Source: Pseudomonas cavernae (GTDB lineage Bacteria; Pseudomonadota; Gammaproteobacteria; Pseudomonadales; Pseudomonadaceae). Taken from it: a stretch of 64,000 nt of DNA. The stretch is from NCBI RefSeq assembly GCF_003595175.1, contig NZ_CP032419.1:1798001-1862000 (forward strand). The letters run 5' to 3'. The translations under genes were made by a program, and so were the position numbers. A model generated the notes under the pieces. That model worked only from the letters and a program-made list of their open reading frames with translations. It had not been told where the DNA came from and did no database searches. Shown piece by piece: positions 60,388 to 64,000 of the stretch (positions are counted from its first letter, which is position 1; each line of letters starts with the position of its first letter).

Positions 60388-61608
60388 ATGAAAACCTTGT
60401 TCAGCGATTTCTCCCTGTCCGCCCTGGTCGCCGGGCTGATCGCCACGCTGATCTCCTACGCCGGGCCGCTGGTGATCATCTTCCAGGCGGCGGACAGCGC
60501 CCATCTGCCGCAGGAGATGCTGTCGTCCTGGATCTGGGCGATCTCCATCGGCAGCGGCGTGCTCGGCCTGGTCCTCAGCCTGCGCTACCGCGTGCCGGTG
60601 GTGATCGCCTGGTCGATTCCCGGCTCGGCGCTGCTGGTCTCGCTGCTGCCGGAGATCGGCCTGAACCAGGCGATCGGCGCCTACCTGGTGGCCAGCCTGA
60701 TCCTCCTGCTGATCGGCGTCAGCGGTGCCTTCGACCGCATCATCGCGCGTCTGCCGGGCTCCATCGCCGCCGGCATGCAGGCCGGCATCCTGTTCAGCTT
60801 CGGCGCCGCGCTGTTCCGCGCGCTGCCGGCCAAGCCGCTGCTGGTGCTGGCGATGTTCGTCGCTTATGTGGCGATGCGCCGCTTCAACCCGCGTTACGCG
60901 GTGATGGCGGTGCTGCTGGTCGGCGTGCTGGTTACCGTGCTCGGCGGCGAGTTCCGTGGCGAGGCGCTGGTGTTCGGTCTGGCCACGCCGCAGTGGGTGA
61001 TGCCCGAGTTCAGCCTGCACGCCACCCTCAACCTGGCCCTGCCGCTGGTGCTGGTGGCGCTCACCGGGCAGTTCATGCCGGGCATGGCGGTGCTGCGCAA
61101 CGCCGGTTACCAGACGCCGGCCAGCCCCATCGTCAGCGCCAGCGCGCTGGGCAGTGCGCTGCTGGCGCCGTTCGGCTGCCACGGGCTGAACCTGGCGGCG
61201 GTCACCGCCAGCCTGTGCACCGGCCGCGAAGCCCATGAAGACCCGAGCAAGCGCTACGTCGCCGCGCTGTCCGGCAGCGTGCTGTACCTGGCGTTCGGCA
61301 TCGGCGGCGCGACCCTGGTGTCGCTGTTCGCCGCCTTTCCCGCCGAGCTGATCGCCGCGCTGGCCGGCCTGGCGCTGTTCGGTGCGATCAGCGAGGCGTT
61401 GGCGCGCAGCGCGGCGCAACCGGCCGAGCGTGACGCCGGGCTGTTCACCTTCCTGGTCACCGCCTCAGGCGTGTCCTTTCTCGGGCTGTCGGCGGCGTTC
61501 TGGGGCTTGGTGTTCGGGTTGCTCGCGCATGTGCTGCTGCGGGCGCGGCTGTCCAGAGCGGCGAAACAGCAGTGGCCGACGGCGGCAAAGGAGGGCGTGA
61601 GTAGGTAG
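60388..61608 (+). CDS. benE: Benzoate:H+ symporter BenE family
   Basis: This 406-residue inner-membrane protein has about twelve hydrophobic segments and BenE features (AGLIATLISYAGPLVIIFQAA, VPVVIAWSIPGSALL, FGCHGLNLAAVTASLCTGREAHEDPSKRYVAALSGSVLY). It provides benzoate uptake in addition to BenK. Start ATG 60388 has GAGGTGAC upstream. Confidence 0.94.
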   Translation: MKTLFSDFSLSALVAGLIATLISYAGPLVIIFQAADSAHLPQEMLSSWIWAISIGSGVLGLVLSLRYRVPVVIAWSIPGSALLVSLLPEIGLNQAIGAYLVASLILLLIGVSGAFDRIIARLPGSIAAGMQAGILFSFGAALFRALPAKPLLVLAMFVAYVAMRRFNPRYAVMAVLLVGVLVTVLGGEFRGEALVFGLATPQWVMPEFSLHATLNLALPLVLVALTGQFMPGMAVLRNAGYQTPASPIVSASALGSALLAPFGCHGLNLAAVTASLCTGREAHEDPSKRYVAALSGSVLYLAFGIGGATLVSLFAAFPAELIAALAGLALFGAISEALARSAAQPAERDAGLFTFLVTASGVSFLGLSAAFWGLVFGLLAHVLLRARLSRAAKQQWPTAAKEGVSR

Positions 61609-61641
61609 GCGAACGCCGAGGCTTGGGAGTTCGCAGAACCA

Positions 61642-61747
61642 CCCCCTCTCCCATTCATGGGAGAGGGCTGGGGAGAGGGAAAGGCAGGCAACTTCGGGCT
61701 GCCGGCCACCCTCTCCCCCAACCCCTCTCCCACAAGCGGGAGAGGGG
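61642..61747. repeat. CTCTCCC-type dispersed repeat, copy 5
   Basis: Between benE and the porin: CCCCTCTCCCATTCATGGGA at the left, CCCCTCTCCCACAAGCGGGA at the right. Confidence 0.85.
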
Positions 61748-61833
61748 AGTTACACACCCCGACGCGTGCACTGCGGCGACGCCAGATTCCGCCGTCGGGG
61801 AAGTTTTGTCCCTATAAAAACAAGAGCGACGAC

Positions 61834-63105
61834 ATGAAAAAAAGCAATGCGTGCATCACCCGTGTCATGGCTTCCAGCGGTCTGGCGGTCGGTATGTTCC
61901 ACCTTCCGGCAGTGGCGGGCGAAGGCTTCATCGAGGGTTCCAGCGCGACCTTGCAGGCGCGCAACTACTACTTCAGTCGCGACTATTCGGACATGGTCGG
62001 CGCCAACCAGCAGTCGAGGGCGGAGGAGTGGGCCCAGGGCTTCATCCTCAACTTCAAGTCCGGCTACACGCCGGGGGTGGTCGGCTTCGGCGTCGATGCC
62101 ATCGGCCTGCTCGGCATCAAGCTCGACAGCAGCCCCGACCGCGTCAACACCGGCCTGCTGCCGGTCAAGGACGATGGCCGCGCCGCCGACGAATACAGCC
62201 GCCTCGGCGCGACCTTCAAGGCCAAGCTGTCGAACACCGAACTCAAGGTCGGCGAACTGCAGCCGAACCTGCCGGTGCTGACCTTCAGCGACATCCGCCT
62301 GCTGCCGCCGAGCTACCAGGGCGTCGCCGTCAGCTCCAGCGAGATCGCCGGGCTGACCCTGCAGGGCGGCCACCTGAACTCCACCAGCCTGCGCAACGAG
62401 GCCGGCGACGAGAAGATGATCGCCATGCTCGGCCACCTGCCGCAGCGCCGGGCCGACAGCGACGCCTTCAACTACGCCGGCGGCGACTACGCCTTCAATG
62501 AAAAGCGCACCAGCGCCAGCCTCTGGTACGGCCAGCTGGAGGACATCTACCACCAGGGCTTCCTCGGCCTCAAGCACAGCCAGCCGCTCGGCGACTGGGT
62601 GCTCGGCGCCAACCTCGGCTACTTCGACGCCAAGGAAGATGGCGACCAGTTGCTGGGCAAGATCGACAACCAGGCGTTCTACTCGCTGCTGTCGGCCAAG
62701 CGTGGCGGTCATACCTTCTACGTCGGCTACCAGGCGATCTACGGCGACAGCTCCTTCCCGCGCGTGTTCGCCAACATCAGCCCGTTGGGCAACGAGGTGC
62801 CGACCTACGAGTTCGCCTTCGCCGACGAACGTTCCTGGCAGGCGCGCTACGACTACGACTTCAGCGCCATCGGCCTGCCTGGCCTGACCACCACCCTGCG
62901 CTACATCACCGGTGACAACGTCGACACCGGCAAGGGCTTCGAGGGCAAGGACCGCGAGCGTGACCTCGACATCGGCTACGCGGTGCAGAGCGGCGCCTTG
63001 AAAGGGCTGGGGGTGCGCGTGCGCAACGTCACCGCGCGTTCCAACTACCGCAGTGACATCGACGAGAACCGCCTGATCTTCACCTACACCTGGGCGCTGT
63101 TCTGA
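61834..63105 (+). CDS. benF: OprD-family outer-membrane porin, BenF-like
   Basis: This 423-residue porin has a signal peptide ([29 protein letters not shown]). OprD-family strands follow: [64 protein letters not shown]. The protein ends IFTYTWALF with a terminal Phe. BenF channels let benzoate cross the outer membrane. Its place after benE supports that substrate. Start ATG 61834 follows AAGAGCGACGAC. A receptor-like gene follows 15 bases on. Confidence 0.9.
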   Translation: MKKSNACITRVMASSGLAVGMFHLPAVAGEGFIEGSSATLQARNYYFSRDYSDMVGANQQSRAEEWAQGFILNFKSGYTPGVVGFGVDAIGLLGIKLDSSPDRVNTGLLPVKDDGRAADEYSRLGATFKAKLSNTELKVGELQPNLPVLTFSDIRLLPPSYQGVAVSSSEIAGLTLQGGHLNSTSLRNEAGDEKMIAMLGHLPQRRADSDAFNYAGGDYAFNEKRTSASLWYGQLEDIYHQGFLGLKHSQPLGDWVLGANLGYFDAKEDGDQLLGKIDNQAFYSLLSAKRGGHTFYVGYQAIYGDSSFPRVFANISPLGNEVPTYEFAFADERSWQARYDYDFSAIGLPGLTTTLRYITGDNVDTGKGFEGKDRERDLDIGYAVQSGALKGLGVRVRNVTARSNYRSDIDENRLIFTYTWALF

Positions 63106-63120
63106 ACAAGGAGAACGACC

Positions 63121-63990
63121 ATGACGCGAAGGCATTGGGCCGCCCTGCTGCAGGGCCTGGCCGGGCTGGGGGTGCTGAGCCTGGCCTGGCAGCAGGCGGG
63201 GCAGGGCGTGCTGCTCGCCGGGGTGCTGCTGGGCCTGCTGCTGGCCGGCCTGCTCTATCACCTCCAGCCGGTCAGAGTGCTGGAGGTGCCCGTCGAGGTG
63301 AGGGGCGAACCGCTCGAGGTGGCGCCGCCGGCGCCACCACCGGTGCTGCCAGAGCCACCGCGTGCGGAGCCGGACCGCCAGTTGCAGGCGACGCTGGGCG
63401 AGCTGGCCGAGGCGATCGGGCAAACCGAGCAAGACATGCGCTTCGCCGATCAGCTGGCGCGCACTGCGGGAGGCAAGGTCGCCGCCAGCGCAGAGAGCAT
63501 CCAGGCCTCGGCCGGCATCCTCGGCGACCTGGATAGCTCGATGGCGCACATCGCCCAGGCGTTCGACGAGCTGGGCGGCCAGTCGGTGCGCATCGGCGCG
63601 CTGGTCGGCAGCATCCAGGACATCGCCCGGCAGACCAACCTGCTGGCCCTCAACGCCGCCATCGAGGCGGCGCGGGCGGGTGAGCATGGGCGCGGCTTCG
63701 CGGTGGTCGCCGACGAAGTGCGCAACCTGTCCAAGCGCGCCGCCGATTCCAGCGCGCAGATCCGGCAGATCGCCGAGGGCCTGGAAAAGTCCGCGGAAGA
63801 GGCGCGCTTAGGCATCGACCAGCTCGGCGCGTCGACCCGCCTGGGCCTGGAGAAATCCGCGGTCGCCCTGCAGGCCATGGACGACATGCGCGGTGCGGCG
63901 GCGGCCCGCTTGGAAATCGTCGAGCGCATCATGCTGCGTCTGGGTAGTCAGCGGGAGTTGGCGCTGAGCGCCGGGCGACTGGCCGAATGA
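63121..63990 (+). CDS. Short methyl-accepting chemotaxis-type protein
   Basis: This 289-residue protein has two N-terminal hydrophobic helices (about 8-25 and 28-47) separated by almost no loop, then a Pro-rich linker ([12 protein letters not shown]). A helical signalling domain contains the conserved receptor hairpin tip [45 protein letters not shown]. There is no periplasmic sensor domain, PAS or HAMP recognisable. The C-terminal arm after the tip is short (about 80 residues). It may couple benzoate uptake to chemotaxis, or act as a scaffold. It is 15 bases after the porin gene and probably in its transcript. Confidence 0.87.
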   Translation: MTRRHWAALLQGLAGLGVLSLAWQQAGQGVLLAGVLLGLLLAGLLYHLQPVRVLEVPVEVRGEPLEVAPPAPPPVLPEPPRAEPDRQLQATLGELAEAIGQTEQDMRFADQLARTAGGKVAASAESIQASAGILGDLDSSMAHIAQAFDELGGQSVRIGALVGSIQDIARQTNLLALNAAIEAARAGEHGRGFAVVADEVRNLSKRAADSSAQIRQIAEGLEKSAEEARLGIDQLGASTRLGLEKSAVALQAMDDMRGAAAARLEIVERIMLRLGSQRELALSAGRLAE

Positions 63991-64000
63991 CTCCGCGCGC

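Overview
The window looks like chromosomal DNA from a Pseudomonas. The closest feel is the P. citronellolis / knackmussii / nitroreducens group, which is an inference from gene content rather than a search. The reasons are high GC, the gene order benABCD-benK-catBCA-benE-OprD porin with a BenR-type regulator, pcaQ-pcaHG and pcaR nearby, and several Pseudomonas-style palindromic intergenic repeats.

Layout. At 0-5 kb, a decayed tyrosine integrase abuts a minus-strand cluster of arylsulfatase, small lipoprotein and DUF1254 protein. At 5.3-8.6 kb there is a DUF1302/DUF1329 envelope pair. At 8.9-26.6 kb, three large LuxR-type ATP-binding (MalT-like, 'LAL') regulators are each divergent from a catabolic unit. 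The central unit (14.6-22.4 kb) encodes an alpha-methylacyl-CoA racemase, an SCPx-like thiolase, a split MaoC hydratase, an SDR, an acyl-CoA dehydrogenase, a DUF2889 protein and an acyl-CoA ligase. At 26.7-31 kb there is a second beta-oxidation set (SDR, thiolase, FadB/FadJ-type fusion). At 31.4-37.1 kb, a second sulfatase cluster holds two arylsulfatases and a DUF1254 protein. At 37.4-45.5 kb come a coupled esterase / PHA-synthase-subunit / class III-like PHA synthase / GNAT operon, a LysR regulator, a Rieske-FAD reductase and a patatin. From 46 to 64 kb is an aromatic island: pcaQ-pcaHG, an AEC transporter, pcaR, benR, benABCD, benK, catBCA, benE, an OprD/BenF porin and a receptor-like chemotaxis protein.

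How the parts may work together (inference). The first 45 kb reads as machinery for a hydrophobic, possibly sulfated and methyl-branched substrate such as a steroid side chain or isoprenoid. Exported sulfatases and DUF1254 proteins would act outside the cytoplasm, and DUF1302/DUF1329 in or at the outer membrane. Ligation to CoA, 2-methyl epimerisation and two sets of beta-oxidation enzymes would follow, each under its own LAL regulator. The last 18 kb is the well-known beta-ketoadipate entry machinery: benzoate to catechol (benABCD) to muconolactone and enol-lactone (catABC), plus protocatechuate ring cleavage (pcaHG). Two entry branches therefore sit side by side, with recognisable BenR, PcaQ and PcaR-type sites.

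Intergenic DNA is rich in repeats: two 146-bp inverted elements with covarying stems, five roughly 105-bp CTCTCCC-type elements (four inside ben-cat), three GTAGGATGGG palindromes and two other REP-like palindromes. No tRNA, rRNA, CRISPR array or intact transposase was seen.
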